A DNA stretch of 54,955 nucleotides from UBA6109 sp035366835 (GCA_035366835.1 DAOSIS010000023.1:1-54955), one strand, 5' to 3'; positions 25,134-34,546 are shown, counted from the first letter of the stretch. Notes: generated by a model from the sequence alone, not told the origin. Made by a program: numbers and translations.

Positions 25134-25424
25134 GGAACCGCCGAACCCCACCTGACGCCCAAAAGACAAATATGCCGAGACTGCTGGCGAAAAAGCGGAA
25201 AGGAATGCGCGTTGGCGGGGACTATAGACCAGTCGAAAATTTTGGTCAAGAAAAATACCGGACTGCGAATCGCCTCACCACGAACGTTGCCGGGGCAGAG
25301 GGTTCAAGCAGATTCGTTGACTCGCGATTCATGTTGCCGGAGCGATGCAATCCAAGAGCCCTGTTCTCCAGGCTGCCTCTTGCGGCTCATGTACTTTGAT
25401 GGAATTTCCGCGGGATTCGAACCC
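25134..25424. other. Intergenic region between maoC leader and the amidohydrolase gene
   Basis: Apart from the maoC promoter at 25221-25249, I see no coding frame or RNA gene here. A short tRNA T-arm-like string at about 25411-25424 is not part of a foldable tRNA. Confidence 0.5.
25221..25249 (-). promoter_or_regulatory. Sigma-70-type promoter of the maoC-like gene
   Basis: Minus-strand TTGACC (25244-25249) and TATAGT (25221-25226) are exactly 17 bp apart in an A/T-rich patch. Transcription would begin near 25214. Confidence 0.65.
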
Positions 25425-26612
25425 CTAAAGAGCGCTGTTCTTTTCCAGCCAGTCGAAGGCCGCCTGAGCCAGGACGGCAGTGCCTTTCCAGAAGACCTCT
25501 TCACTCACATCGAAGCGCGGATTGTGGTGGGGGAAAGATTTTCCCCGGTTCGGATTCCCCCCCAGTTCGTAGAAGGTTCCCGGGACCTTCTCGAGATAGT
25601 AGGCCATGTCTTCCGACACCATGCTGGGGACGGGCAGGACGACCACGTTCTTCTCTCCCACGATCTTCCTCGCCGACTCCCCAAATGTGCCCGTGAATCC
25701 GGGGTCGTTCACCAGGGGTGGGTAGCCGAAGTCGTAGATGAATTCGTGAGAGCCGCCGGAAGCCTGCGTGATGCCGCGAACGATCTCGCCCATCCGCGCG
25801 GCGATCTTCTCCCTCACCTCTTGATGCAGCGCGCGCACCGTTCCCTCCAGTTCCACCTCGCCGGGGATGATATTGAAAGCGCTGCCTCCGTGGATTCTCC
25901 CGATCGACAGCACGGCGGGCCGGAGGGGGCTGATCTCCCTGCTGACAATCGTTTGCAGGGACGTGACGAGCTGGCCGGCCATGACGACGGGGTCTATGCC
26001 CGCCTCCGGCATGGCGCCGTGGCAGCCCTTGCCGATGACCTTGATGCGGAAGCGGTCCATGGAAGCCATCATGTTGCCGTAGTAGATCCCCACCTGGCCG
26101 GGCAGGAGATGCTCGGTAACGAAAATATGCTGCCCCAGGGCAGCGTCCACCTGCGGATTTTCCAGCGCCCCGTCCTCGATCATCCGCTTCGCGCCGCCCA
26201 GGCCTTCCTCACCGGGCTGAAAGATCAACTTGACGTTTCCTTTCAGCAGGGAACGGTTGTCGTGAAGGAGTCTCGCCGCGCCCAGCAGCATCGCCATGTG
26301 GGCGTCGTGCCCGCAGGCATGCATGTTCCCGTTGGTCGAGGCGAAGGGAAGGCCCGTTTCCTCGCGGATCGGCAGGGCATCCATGTCGCTTCGCAAGGCA
26401 AGGGTCCTGCCGGCAGCCGCCCCGCGAATGACGCCCACAATGCCTGAACCGCCGACATTCCCGCGATGCTCGATGCCCGTTCGCCGGAGTTTCTCCGAAA
26501 TGTAAGCGGCCGTCACGGGCGTATCCAGCCCCACTTCGGGGCATCGGTGCAGATCCCGGCGCCACGCGACGAGGTCGCCGGTCATTTCTCTTGCCTTGTC
26601 CGCAGTATTCAT
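25425..26612 (-). CDS. M20D-family amidohydrolase
   Basis: The product is 395 aa. It matches hippurate/IAA-amino-acid hydrolase-type M20D enzymes: VAWRRDLHRCPEVGL at the N-terminus, metal motif MHACGHDAHMAMLLGAA (Cys and His ligands), FQPGEEGLGGAKRMIEDGAL and the C-terminal FPHHNPRFDVSEE. It is cytoplasmic, a two-metal enzyme cleaving N-acyl or N-carboxyalkyl amino acids. ATG 26612 has AGGAGGAG about 11 nt upstream and fits the family N-terminus; ATG 26648 overlaps the lyase stop (ATGA) and is an alternative. It is probably the last gene of the TTT catabolic operon. Confidence 0.9.
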   Translation of the reverse strand: MNTADKAREMTGDLVAWRRDLHRCPEVGLDTPVTAAYISEKLRRTGIEHRGNVGGSGIVGVIRGAAAGRTLALRSDMDALPIREETGLPFASTNGNMHACGHDAHMAMLLGAARLLHDNRSLLKGNVKLIFQPGEEGLGGAKRMIEDGALENPQVDAALGQHIFVTEHLLPGQVGIYYGNMMASMDRFRIKVIGKGCHGAMPEAGIDPVVMAGQLVTSLQTIVSREISPLRPAVLSIGRIHGGSAFNIIPGEVELEGTVRALHQEVREKIAARMGEIVRGITQASGGSHEFIYDFGYPPLVNDPGFTGTFGESARKIVGEKNVVVLPVPSMVSEDMAYYLEKVPGTFYELGGNPNRGKSFPHHNPRFDVSEEVFWKGTAVLAQAAFDWLEKNSAL

Positions 26613-26644
26613 CGGGAACCCGTCTCCTCCTGGAAGCCGCTCCG

Positions 26645-28021
26645 TCATCCCTGCCGCTTTTCCGCAAGCCGCCAGGCCCGGATATTGCGCACGACCCTCT
26701 CGGCCAGAAACGGGCTCTGCCCGGTGTAGCGAAACGGATCCAGCATCTCTGCGATTTCCCTTTCCGTGAAGTGTTTCCCCACCCGGGGGTCCTTCAGGAG
26801 TTCTTCCTTGAAGGAAGCCCCTTCTTCGAAGGTCTTCATGGAAATCTCGTAGACGACTTCATGGGCGGTCTGTTTGCCCATTTTCTCGCCCAGCATGAGC
26901 ATGACCGGCTCGGACAACAGCAATCCCTTCAGGATGTCCAGGTTGTCGATCATCTTCTGCTTGTTGACAACCAGTCCGTTCAGGGCCTTTTTCGCCTTCT
27001 GAAGAATTGCGCCGGTCAGGATGAATGCCTCCGGGATCGCGATATGCTCGGTTTTCCAGTACGCGCCGTCCCTCTCGTGCTCCTGGAGGAGGGCCTCGTA
27101 GGCCAGCAGCGCATTGGCCTTCACCACCTTGGAGAGGGTGTGCATGCCCTCGCTCAGGCCGGGGTTCCTCTTGTGCGGCATGGTGCTGCTGCCGACCTGC
27201 CCCATCGTGAAGGGCTCCGCCAGTTCCGCGACCTCCGTCTTCTGCAGGCTGTAGATCTCGTTCCCGATCTTGCCGAAGGTCCCTGCGACCATGGCCACCA
27301 GACCGACCATTTCCACCAGCCGGTCCCTGCTGGCGTGCCACGAAATCTCCGGGATCTCCAGGCCGAGCTTGCCCAGCACCCTTTCCTGCAGCTCGATCGC
27401 CCGGTCTCCGAAACCGGCCAGGGTGCCGACGGCGCCGCTCAGCTGGCCGGCAAGGATCCTCTTCCTGGCCTCCTTCATCCTCTGCATATGCCGGTGCACT
27501 TCACTCGCCCAGATCGCCGCTTTGTAACCGAAGGTGATGGGGAGGGCCTGCTGGCCATGCGTCCTTCCGGCCATGACCGTATTCTTGTGCTCTTCCGCCA
27601 GGGCAAGCAGGTACTCTTCGATTTCCCACAGGTCCTGATAGATCACGTCAAAGGCCCGCTTGGAGGCCAGGATGTAACCGGTATCGATGATATCCTGGGT
27701 CGTAGCCCCCAGGTGGATGAATTCGCCCGCCCCGCCTTCACACCTGCTTTCGAATTCCCGCAAGGTCGGAACGAGGGAATGCCCGGTCTTCACGATCCCC
27801 TTTCGGATGTTCTCGAGATTCAGGTTGTCCACCTTGGCCTTCCGGGCGATTTCCCGGGCGATTTCCTGCGGGATGATCCCCATTTCCGCCTGGCTTTCCG
27901 CCAAGGCGGCTTCGGTATCCAGCCAATTCTGGATCATGGAACGGTCGTCAAAGATCTCCCGCATGACGGGCGTTCCGTAACTGTCCATGTACAGCAGAGA
28001 ATCAATCAAGTGCGATGCCAT
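26645..28021 (-). CDS. Fumarase/aspartase-superfamily lyase (PurB-like)
   Basis: The product is 458 aa, normal length. Superfamily signatures are GEFIHLGATTQDIIDTG, AGRTHGQQALPITFGYK with a catalytic His region, and the signature loop GSSTMPHKRNP. Members eliminate an amine or hydroxyl from succinyl compounds to release fumarate. The sequence is adenylosuccinate-lyase-like, but the gene lies in a catabolic operon with a MmgE/PrpD protein and an amidohydrolase, not with purine genes. A C-N lyase acting on an N-substituted aspartate is therefore more likely than purine synthesis. Exact substrate unknown. Confidence 0.85.
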   Translation of the reverse strand: MASHLIDSLLYMDSYGTPVMREIFDDRSMIQNWLDTEAALAESQAEMGIIPQEIAREIARKAKVDNLNLENIRKGIVKTGHSLVPTLREFESRCEGGAGEFIHLGATTQDIIDTGYILASKRAFDVIYQDLWEIEEYLLALAEEHKNTVMAGRTHGQQALPITFGYKAAIWASEVHRHMQRMKEARKRILAGQLSGAVGTLAGFGDRAIELQERVLGKLGLEIPEISWHASRDRLVEMVGLVAMVAGTFGKIGNEIYSLQKTEVAELAEPFTMGQVGSSTMPHKRNPGLSEGMHTLSKVVKANALLAYEALLQEHERDGAYWKTEHIAIPEAFILTGAILQKAKKALNGLVVNKQKMIDNLDILKGLLLSEPVMLMLGEKMGKQTAHEVVYEISMKTFEEGASFKEELLKDPRVGKHFTEREIAEMLDPFRYTGQSPFLAERVVRNIRAWRLAEKRQG

Positions 28022-28068
28022 AGGTTCTTTCCTTCTTTCTTCCTTTCATTCGTTGCTCCCGCAGGGAG

Positions 28069-29421
28069 CTACATCAGCATCTTCATGAGGGGGTCGATCG
28101 TGTCCATCTCGTCCAATCGCAGCACGGACTCCAGAATTTCCCGCGCCCTGCCCTGATCGAACTGCATCCCGGCCAGGGAAAGAAATTTTTCTTCTAGCAC
28201 GGAACGGGCCGGCGGGCCGGCCGGCTTCACGACCGATTCCTGCAGCACCCGGCCGTCCCGGAGGCGGATCCTGACGACCGCCATCCGGTCCCCCGGGAAC
28301 CTGCGCGTCATTTCTTCGTCTTCCCGGATGGTGATCTTCCCGGCAAGCCTTGCGATCCGCGGATCCCGAAGCATCGCGGCGCTGAATTCCGGCAGCGACA
28401 CTTTTTTATGGAGAAGCGCCACGGCCAGGCAGAAGGGCAGCGAGAACTTGGCCTGTTCCGCGGTGCCGTTCTTGAACTGCCCGGTGAGATCGACCGAGAC
28501 GCCGTACGTTGCGACTTCGATCTCCTCGATCTCCTCCGCATCGAGGTCGCGGCCCTGCATCAGGAGGAACAGGGCGTTCAGGGGCGCAAAGGTGTGCCCG
28601 CAGGAAGAGTAGATCTTGTACCCGGCGGTGCGGATGAAGAACTCCCCGCCGAGCCCGTCCGTCAATGCGGCCGGGTGGGGATCGGACGACGTCGCCCTGA
28701 GAAATCCCTTGTCTCCCGTGAGGACGTCGCCGGGGCCGCTGAATCCCTTCCGGGCAAGCAGGGCGGCAAGCACGCCGCTCTGGCACGCGTGCCCCGCGTT
28801 CAGCGGCTTTGCGAAGGTGCCGAAGGTCTCCTGAAGGCCGGCCGCCATGGTCCCCGAAATCCCGAGGGCCGTCCGCACCTTCTGCCGATCGAGTTTCAGG
28901 ATGCTGGAAGCCGCCGCCGCGGCTGCGAAGGTCCCGCAGGTCCCTGTCGTGTGCCAGAACCGATAGTGGGAGGGGTTGACGGCGATCCCTAGACGCACCA
29001 TCACCTCGTATCCGACGACCACGCCCGTCAGCAGGTCTCTGCCGCCGGCGCCGGCATACTCTGCAACGGCCAGGGAACTCGGCACGCTGACGGCCCCGGG
29101 ATGGGTCATGGCGAGGGTGTGCCCGTCGTCGAACTCCGCGACGTGACCGATCGTGCCGTTTGCCAGAACCGCCGGAACGACGGGAACCTTCATGCCGCCG
29201 CCGATCAGGGTGGCTTGGGGGGCGCCCCCCGCCTCCCGCACGAGGCCCGTCACGACGAGGGCGGGCGTCTCGCGAACCCCTGCCAGCGCGCTGCCGATCC
29301 AGTCGAGCACCCGGTATTTGGCCCCGGTCCTGACGTCCGCCGGCATGTCGCCATAACGGAAAGCGGAGACGAATCCGGCCAGACGGTCCTGGGCGTCAGG
29401 TTGTGCGTTCGATCGCTTCAT
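28069..29421 (-). CDS. MmgE/PrpD-family protein
   Basis: The product is 450 aa, full length. Typical segments are YRVLDWIGSALAG, EFDDGHTLAMTHPGAVSVPS, and the conserved FWHTTGTCGTFAAAAAAS with KPLNAGHACQSGVLAALLA. The family includes 2-methylcitrate dehydratase and iminodisuccinate epimerase. No methylcitrate synthase or lyase is near. It starts within the TctA stop (ATGA overlap) and is followed after 47 bp by the superfamily lyase, so the two enzymes probably act in sequence on the substrate imported by TctABC. Confidence 0.88.
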   Translation of the reverse strand: MKRSNAQPDAQDRLAGFVSAFRYGDMPADVRTGAKYRVLDWIGSALAGVRETPALVVTGLVREAGGAPQATLIGGGMKVPVVPAVLANGTIGHVAEFDDGHTLAMTHPGAVSVPSSLAVAEYAGAGGRDLLTGVVVGYEVMVRLGIAVNPSHYRFWHTTGTCGTFAAAAAASSILKLDRQKVRTALGISGTMAAGLQETFGTFAKPLNAGHACQSGVLAALLARKGFSGPGDVLTGDKGFLRATSSDPHPAALTDGLGGEFFIRTAGYKIYSSCGHTFAPLNALFLLMQGRDLDAEEIEEIEVATYGVSVDLTGQFKNGTAEQAKFSLPFCLAVALLHKKVSLPEFSAAMLRDPRIARLAGKITIREDEEMTRRFPGDRMAVVRIRLRDGRVLQESVVKPAGPPARSVLEEKFLSLAGMQFDQGRAREILESVLRLDEMDTIDPLMKMLM

Positions 29422-30932
29422 TGCTGGGCATCATCCGATCTCAGAACCTTGCCCTTGCCTTTGATGGACATGGCCCCCAGAACAACCGACACGACCGCCA
29501 GGACCAGGAAGGTCGCGGCCAGCGGCTTCTGCACGAAGATCAATGGGCTCCCCTGGGAAATGACCAGGCTCTGGCGCAGGCTCTGTTCCGCCATCTGCCC
29601 CAGGAGCATTCCCAGGATGACCGGGGCCGCGGGGAACTCCATCTTCTTCAGGAAATACCCCAGGACGCCGGCGGATACCATGATCAGGATGTCGACGGGG
29701 GAGTTCTGGAAACTGTACACGCCGCAAACGGCGAGCAGCAGAATGGTCATGGACAGGTAGGGTTTGATCCTGTCCATGATGTAAACGATGGCCGGGATGA
29801 ACCCGACATTGATGATGACCAGCATCACGTTGCCGATATACATGCTGGCGATGAGGCCCCATACGACCCCCGGCGCATCCCTGAACAGGGTCGGTCCCGG
29901 CTGCAGGCCGAACATGATCAAGGCGCCCATCAGAACCGCGGAAGTGCCGCCCGCCGGGATTCCCAGGCTGAGCATTGGAACGAAGGCCGCACCCGTCACG
30001 GCATTGTTCGCCGTTTCCGGTCCCGCCACGCCGGCGATGGCTCCTTTTCCGAACTTCTCCGGCTCCTTGGAGAGCCGCCGTTCAATCCCGTAGCTGAGAA
30101 AGGACGCAATCGTCGCGCCCACTCCCGGAAGCGTGCCGGCGAAAAAACCGGTGACCGTTCCCCTTGCCATGGGCCACGACGATTCACGCAGGTCCCGCAG
30201 GGACGGCATGACCTTGCTCCACCTCAGGTCGGCCTTGATCCACTCCTCCTTCTTCTCCCGTTCATAGCCGCTGATGATTTCGGCGAGGCCGAAGAGGCCG
30301 ATCGAGACCGGCAGGAAGTTGATGCCCTCCGAGAGGGCCACCTGGTCGAATGTGAAGCGCTGGAGACCGGTGATCACGTCCTGCCCCACCATCGAAAGGA
30401 TGAGACCCAGCATGAGGGACAGGAACCCGCGGATGACGGATTTGCCCGCAAAGGACGTGACGAGGGAAAAGGCCAGCACCATGAGCGTAAAATACTCTGC
30501 GGGCCCGAACATCAGGGCCAGGTTGGCGAGCCTTGGTCCCACCAGCATCAACCCGATGACGCTGAGGGTTCCGCCGACGAATGAGCCGACGGCGGCGATG
30601 CCCAGGGCCTTGCCGGCCTTTCCCTGCTTGGCGAGCTGGTATCCGTCGAAGACGGTCACCACCGAGGCCGCCTCGCCCGGGAGCCCCATCAGGACGGACG
30701 TGATGGTCCCGCCGTACTGCGTGCCGTAATAGATGCCGGCCAGCATGATGATGGCGGCATCGGGACCCAGCTTGTAGGTCGCCGCCAGGAGCATGGCGAC
30801 CGCCCCGGTCGGGCCGATGCCGGGCATGGCTCCCACCAGCGTTCCGATGATGACCCCGATGGCGCAGACCAGGAGGTTCGTTGGCAGGAAGGCAACCTTG
30901 AAACCCTCGAGCAGAAATTGCAGTTCTTGCAT
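29418..30932 (-). CDS. tctA: Tripartite tricarboxylate transporter large membrane subunit (TctA)
   Basis: The product is 504 aa with about 11-12 membrane helices. Signatures include IGTLVGAMPGIGPTGAVAML near the N-terminus, IYYGTQYGGTITSVLMGLPG, the mirrored GTLPGVGATIASFLSYGIE and GSGIPG-like LGIPAGGTSAVLMGALI. It transports tri- or dicarboxylates bound by TctC, driven by ion gradients. It is translationally coupled to the MmgE/PrpD gene by a 4-bp overlap. Confidence 0.95.
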   Translation of the reverse strand: MQELQFLLEGFKVAFLPTNLLVCAIGVIIGTLVGAMPGIGPTGAVAMLLAATYKLGPDAAIIMLAGIYYGTQYGGTITSVLMGLPGEAASVVTVFDGYQLAKQGKAGKALGIAAVGSFVGGTLSVIGLMLVGPRLANLALMFGPAEYFTLMVLAFSLVTSFAGKSVIRGFLSLMLGLILSMVGQDVITGLQRFTFDQVALSEGINFLPVSIGLFGLAEIISGYEREKKEEWIKADLRWSKVMPSLRDLRESSWPMARGTVTGFFAGTLPGVGATIASFLSYGIERRLSKEPEKFGKGAIAGVAGPETANNAVTGAAFVPMLSLGIPAGGTSAVLMGALIMFGLQPGPTLFRDAPGVVWGLIASMYIGNVMLVIINVGFIPAIVYIMDRIKPYLSMTILLLAVCGVYSFQNSPVDILIMVSAGVLGYFLKKMEFPAAPVILGMLLGQMAEQSLRQSLVISQGSPLIFVQKPLAATFLVLAVVSVVLGAMSIKGKGKVLRSDDAQQ

Positions 30933-31006
30933 TCGTCGTCAACTCCAACTTGCCGCTTCAAGCCTCACCCAGGTCCGAGACGGGAATTTCCGGACGGCGC
31001 CGGACT

Positions 31007-31483
31007 TCATTTGAATATGCCCATGGGAAGAGGGATGCCCAGGATCACCTGAAACACGACCCAGGCAAACAGGCACATCGCCGAAGCCGCCAGGAAGGAG
31101 CGGAGCCAGGAATGCCGCTCCATCAGCTTCAGTTCCAGGAAACCGACCACGAGGATCGCGAGGATCGCCCCCAGCCGCTCCCAGAGGAAGAAGACCAGGA
31201 AGGAAAGGGCGATAAAGCCCAGCGGTTTCTTCAGTTCCGTTACGCCCGGGAATTTCACTTCCCCGCCCCCGGCGCGCCAGGCTTCGATCCAGTAGAGAAC
31301 GGCGAGGATCGCCGTGCACACGGCAATGATGATCGGCATCAGGCGCGGCCCCGGAGACTTGTCCACCCAGAACGGCATGTAGCCCGAGGTGAATACGATC
31401 CCGCCCACGAGGATCCACATCACCAGACCCGTGATCAGTTCGGGCCGCCCGATTCCCCCACGCCGGCGGTTGTCCATCCCCAT
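31007..31483 (-). CDS. tctB: Tripartite tricarboxylate transporter small membrane subunit (TctB)
   Basis: The product is 158 aa with four predicted membrane helices (ELITGLVMWILVGGIVFTSG, LMPIIIAVCTAILAVLYW, LGFIALSFLVFFLWERLGAI, and the C-terminal LAASAMCLFAWVVFQVILG). The G-x-R-L-MP segment after helix 1 is usual. Sequence conservation in TctB is low; its position between TctC and TctA confirms the call. Confidence 0.9.
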   Translation of the reverse strand: MGMDNRRRGGIGRPELITGLVMWILVGGIVFTSGYMPFWVDKSPGPRLMPIIIAVCTAILAVLYWIEAWRAGGGEVKFPGVTELKKPLGFIALSFLVFFLWERLGAILAILVVGFLELKLMERHSWLRSFLAASAMCLFAWVVFQVILGIPLPMGIFK

Positions 31484-31520
31484 CTCGTCGTCTTCCTTTC
31501 CCGGTTCATCGAAAAATCCG

Positions 31521-31576
31521 GCAGCTCACGCGGATGCCGCGGGACCCCGGGTCATCCGCGGGGCCGCGTGCGCTGC
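31521..31576. repeat. Large stem-loop between tctC and tctB
   Basis: GCAGC-T-CACGCGG (31521-31533) pairs with CCGCGTG-C-GCTGC (31564-31576), 12 bp with one mismatch. An alternative inner pairing GCGGATG/CATCCGC exists. It occupies the gap after the receptor gene, paralleling the stem-loop after dctP. Confidence 0.5.
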
Positions 31577-31594
31577 CATCGTGCCGCAATGCCG

Positions 31595-32575
31595 CTATCT
31601 GGCTGCCGCAGGTCCCTTGGCCGCCAGATCGGCAAGAATCGACTTCTGATTCTCGTAGTCCTTCTTGATGATCTTCGCAAAATCTTTCCCATCCAGGATG
31701 GCAATGGGGATGTCTGCGTTGTCGAACTTCGTTTTCACTTCTTCGGTGGCCAGGGCCTTCTTGAAGGCCTGGCTCAGTCTTTCCATGACGTCCGGCGGCG
31801 TTCCCTTGGGCGCCGCGACGCCTCTCCAGGGACCGTACAGGATGTCGATCCCCTTTTCCTTGAAGGTCGGGACTTCCGGGAACCGGGGGTCCCTCTTTTC
31901 AGACATCACGCCCAGGACGCGGATCTTCCCCTGGTCGATGAGGCTCTTGGTCACGCCGTAGGATCCGAAGCTGCTGACGACATGCCCGCCGGCGACCATG
32001 GTGATCGGCTCCTTGCCGCCCTTCGTGTGCACGTAGGTCAGCTTGATGCCGGTGAGCCTTTCCAAGATGATGCCCGCGACATGATGGGACGTCGAATGGC
32101 CGGAGGTCGCGTTCATGATCGCCTCTTTCTTGGCCGCGGCCATGAAATCATCGAGCGTCTTGTAGGGCGAGGTCGCCGTCACGAAAAGGATCTCCGGATC
32201 GAAGCAGTACTGCATGATGGGATCGAAGGAATCGACTGAGTAATCGACCTTCTTGGTGATCGTGTTGGTTACGACAGAGGAGGTGATCGCAAGCAGCGTA
32301 TATCCATCCGGCTTGGCCCTGGCGACATAGCTCTGACCTTCCGTCGCGCCGCCGCCTGCCTTGTTGACGATCAGCATCTTCTGGCCGAGGTCTTTTTCCA
32401 CCACAGCCGTGAGGATGCGCATGGACACGTCAACCGATCCACCGGGTGCAAAGGGGACGACCGCCTCAATCGTCTTGCTCGGATACTTCGCGTCCTTGCT
32501 CCCCCAGGTCGCCCCCATGAGGATCGGGACTGCAAACAGGACTGCCAAAAGAATGTTCAGTGCCCTTCTGTTCAT
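31595..32575 (-). CDS. tctC: Tripartite tricarboxylate transporter receptor (TctC/Bug family)
   Basis: The product is 326 aa. A signal peptide (ILLAVLFAVPILMGATWG) precedes the Bug fold: YPSKTIEAVVPFAPGGSVDV (ligand-binding loop), VNKAGGGATEGQ, and PRFPEVPTFKEKGIDILYG. It binds a polycarboxylate in the periplasm and passes it to TctAB. It differs clearly from the TctC half of the caspase fusion at 2690-4657, so the two are not recent copies. It lies upstream of TctB and TctA in the operon. Confidence 0.93.
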   Translation of the reverse strand: MNRRALNILLAVLFAVPILMGATWGSKDAKYPSKTIEAVVPFAPGGSVDVSMRILTAVVEKDLGQKMLIVNKAGGGATEGQSYVARAKPDGYTLLAITSSVVTNTITKKVDYSVDSFDPIMQYCFDPEILFVTATSPYKTLDDFMAAAKKEAIMNATSGHSTSHHVAGIILERLTGIKLTYVHTKGGKEPITMVAGGHVVSSFGSYGVTKSLIDQGKIRVLGVMSEKRDPRFPEVPTFKEKGIDILYGPWRGVAAPKGTPPDVMERLSQAFKKALATEEVKTKFDNADIPIAILDGKDFAKIIKKDYENQKSILADLAAKGPAAAR

Positions 32576-32691
32576 AACCTCTCTCCTTATAGCTTAGCTG
32601 AATTTGTATCCCCATCGGGATGACGCCTCATCCCGACCTGCGCCGAAGATTACATGTTGTCGGTCCGTGAATCCATGTTTTTTTCTGCGGT

Positions 32692-33987
32692 CTATTCGTT
32701 CCGGTCCATGATCTCGATGATGGCCGCATCCATGGTGGGCATCCCGTTTTCGATGATCTTTTGGAGGTTCCGGAGCGTATCCAGCACCTCGCTGCCCGTG
32801 ATCCCGTCACCGGAAGGGATGCGGACGTTTTCCATGCTCAGGCAGGAGCTGTCCAGCGCCAGCCCCACCGCCATCAGGGCCTTCAGCGCGCAGCCCGATT
32901 TCGCCCCGTCGCAGATGATTCCGGCCATGGCGCCGACCATGTTGTTGATCTGCGCCTCGATCTGGGAGATCTCTCCGCCGAGAAGAAAGATGATGCCGCA
33001 GCCCGCCCCGACTGCCGCCGCGACTCCGCACCCGCAGATCGGAGAGAGGACGCCGGTGAATGTCTTGATATAGATGGTGGTCAGATAGGACAGGACGAGG
33101 GCCCGGAGGAGCTGCTCCTCGGAAGCCCCGATGGTTCTTGCGACCTCCGCCACGGGGATGGTGGCCACCAGTCCCTGATTGCCGGAGCCGGCGCAGGCCA
33201 TCACGGGGAGGTCAAGCCCCTTCATCCTCGCCTCCACGGCGAGCGCCGTGACAAACTGGGCCTTTGCGGACAGATCCTGCCGGGGTGATTCCCGGCTCGT
33301 GGATCTTTCGACCACCCGCCCGATTTTCCGGGAAGATCCCTCCTTTCTGGCCTCTTCGCAGAAAAGCATGTTCATCCGGAGCGCCTCCCGGATGATGGGC
33401 AGCCCTTCGAGATCGACCGTCCTGGCATAGTTCACCAGATCGCCGTAACGCAGTTTTTTCACGTCCTCGGCAAGCTTCGAGGGGTCTTTGTCGGAGACGG
33501 GCACGCCGGGGAAGATCTTTCCATTCTTCTCTACGCCTGCCAGGTGATCATGGCTGCCCTGAATCAGGGCCGAGGCCTCACTTCCCCCACCCCGTGCCCT
33601 GGCCCGGATCAGGATGCCCCTGGACTCCCTGCCCCGCACGATCCGGACCCTGCCGGTGGAGAGGAGACGGCGCGCGTTTTCCACTGTCGCCGGGCTGGGA
33701 TTTTCCAGAATCTGGAGCCCGAGGCGGTCCCCCGTCGCCGCTACTGCGCCCACGGCGGCGGCAAACCCCAGACCCGTCTCACCGGTTCCGGGTATCCCCA
33801 CACCGACGGCGTTCTTATAGGTATTGTTGTCGACTTCGACTTCGATCGATTCAACACTGCCCGCCGGCACATCCAGGGCCCGGACGGCCCACGCGGCGGC
33901 GAGGGCCACCGCACCGACTTCGGTGCATCCGGTCGCCGGGATCAGTTCACGCAGCAGGATGGATTTGAAGAAGGAATCTTCCTTCAT
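32692..33987 (-). CDS. L-cysteine desulfidase-family (UPF0597) protein
   Basis: The product is 431 aa. It resembles CdsB/CyuA and the iron-sulfur L-serine dehydratase fold: ELIPATGCTEVGAVALAAA at the N-terminus, MACAGSGNQGLVATIPVAEV in the middle, then SPICGCGVAAAVGAGCGIIF and CDGAKSGCALK. The conserved Cys could bind a [4Fe-4S] cluster. Such enzymes beta-eliminate cysteine or serine through 2-aminoacrylate, which RidA, encoded 88 bp upstream, would deaminate. The ATG at 33987 with AAAGGA upstream is preferred to an upstream TTG. Confidence 0.85.
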   Translation of the reverse strand: MKEDSFFKSILLRELIPATGCTEVGAVALAAAWAVRALDVPAGSVESIEVEVDNNTYKNAVGVGIPGTGETGLGFAAAVGAVAATGDRLGLQILENPSPATVENARRLLSTGRVRIVRGRESRGILIRARARGGGSEASALIQGSHDHLAGVEKNGKIFPGVPVSDKDPSKLAEDVKKLRYGDLVNYARTVDLEGLPIIREALRMNMLFCEEARKEGSSRKIGRVVERSTSRESPRQDLSAKAQFVTALAVEARMKGLDLPVMACAGSGNQGLVATIPVAEVARTIGASEEQLLRALVLSYLTTIYIKTFTGVLSPICGCGVAAAVGAGCGIIFLLGGEISQIEAQINNMVGAMAGIICDGAKSGCALKALMAVGLALDSSCLSMENVRIPSGDGITGSEVLDTLRNLQKIIENGMPTMDAAIIEIMDRNE

Positions 33988-34075
33988 TGACAAGGTCCTT
34001 TCTCAGACGACACCGATTCTCCGGATCGATGTCGGATCGCTTTCATACGTTCACGAACCCCGCCCCTTCCCCTTG

Positions 34076-34459
34076 TCATCGGCACAGGGCGACGGCCTCC
34101 ACTTCCACCTGGGCTCCCTTGGGCAGTGCCGTCACGGCCACGCAGGACCGGGCGGGATTGGCACCGTGGAAGAGCTCGGCGTAGACCTTGTTGGCCTTGG
34201 GGAAGTCCTCCATGCGCACCAGAAAGAGCGTCGTCTTCAGCGTTGTCTCCAGCCCCGCCCCGGCGGCATCGAGGACCGCCTTGAGATTCAGGATGGCCTG
34301 GCGGATCTGTTCCTCGATCCCTCCTTCGACCAGTTCGCCGGTCCTGGGATCCAGCGGAATCTGGCCGGAGGCGAATACAAGATGACCGGCCCTGACCGCC
34401 TGGGAGTAAGGGCCGATCGCGGCCGGTGCGTCTTTCGTTTCCACAATCTCTCTTTTCAT
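34076..34459 (-). CDS. ridA: RidA family enamine/imine deaminase
   Basis: The product is 127 aa. The chorismate-mutase-like fold of RidA is complete: AIGPYSQAVRAGHLVFASGQ, then LDAAGAGLETTLKTTLFLV, with the catalytic Arg104 in NPARSCVAV and a C-terminal VEVEAVAL. It hydrolyses 2-aminoacrylate and other reactive enamines. Its place between a YheO/DauR-like regulator and a cysteine-desulfidase-like gene supports a role in clearing imine intermediates of the pathway. Confidence 0.94.
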   Translation of the reverse strand: MKREIVETKDAPAAIGPYSQAVRAGHLVFASGQIPLDPRTGELVEGGIEEQIRQAILNLKAVLDAAGAGLETTLKTTLFLVRMEDFPKANKVYAELFHGANPARSCVAVTALPKGAQVEVEAVALCR

Positions 34460-34546
34460 TCCTTATCCACCCTCCTTTTCTTTGGATCGCTCTTCGCCAT
34501 GGGACGGCGCGGAGGCACGGCGGTCCCGCGCGGGGCCTTCAGGGCC

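Noticed and set aside
25405..25430. tRNA T-arm-like string (GGGATTCGAACCCC) as a tRNA gene or att site
   Set aside because: No acceptor, anticodon or D arm can be folded around it, it overlaps the amidohydrolase stop, and no integrase or matching repeat is present.
26645..28021. Adenylosuccinate lyase for purine synthesis (purB)
   Set aside because: The signature is shared by the whole superfamily. The operon contains carboxylate transport and catabolic genes but no purine genes, so the symbol would mislead.
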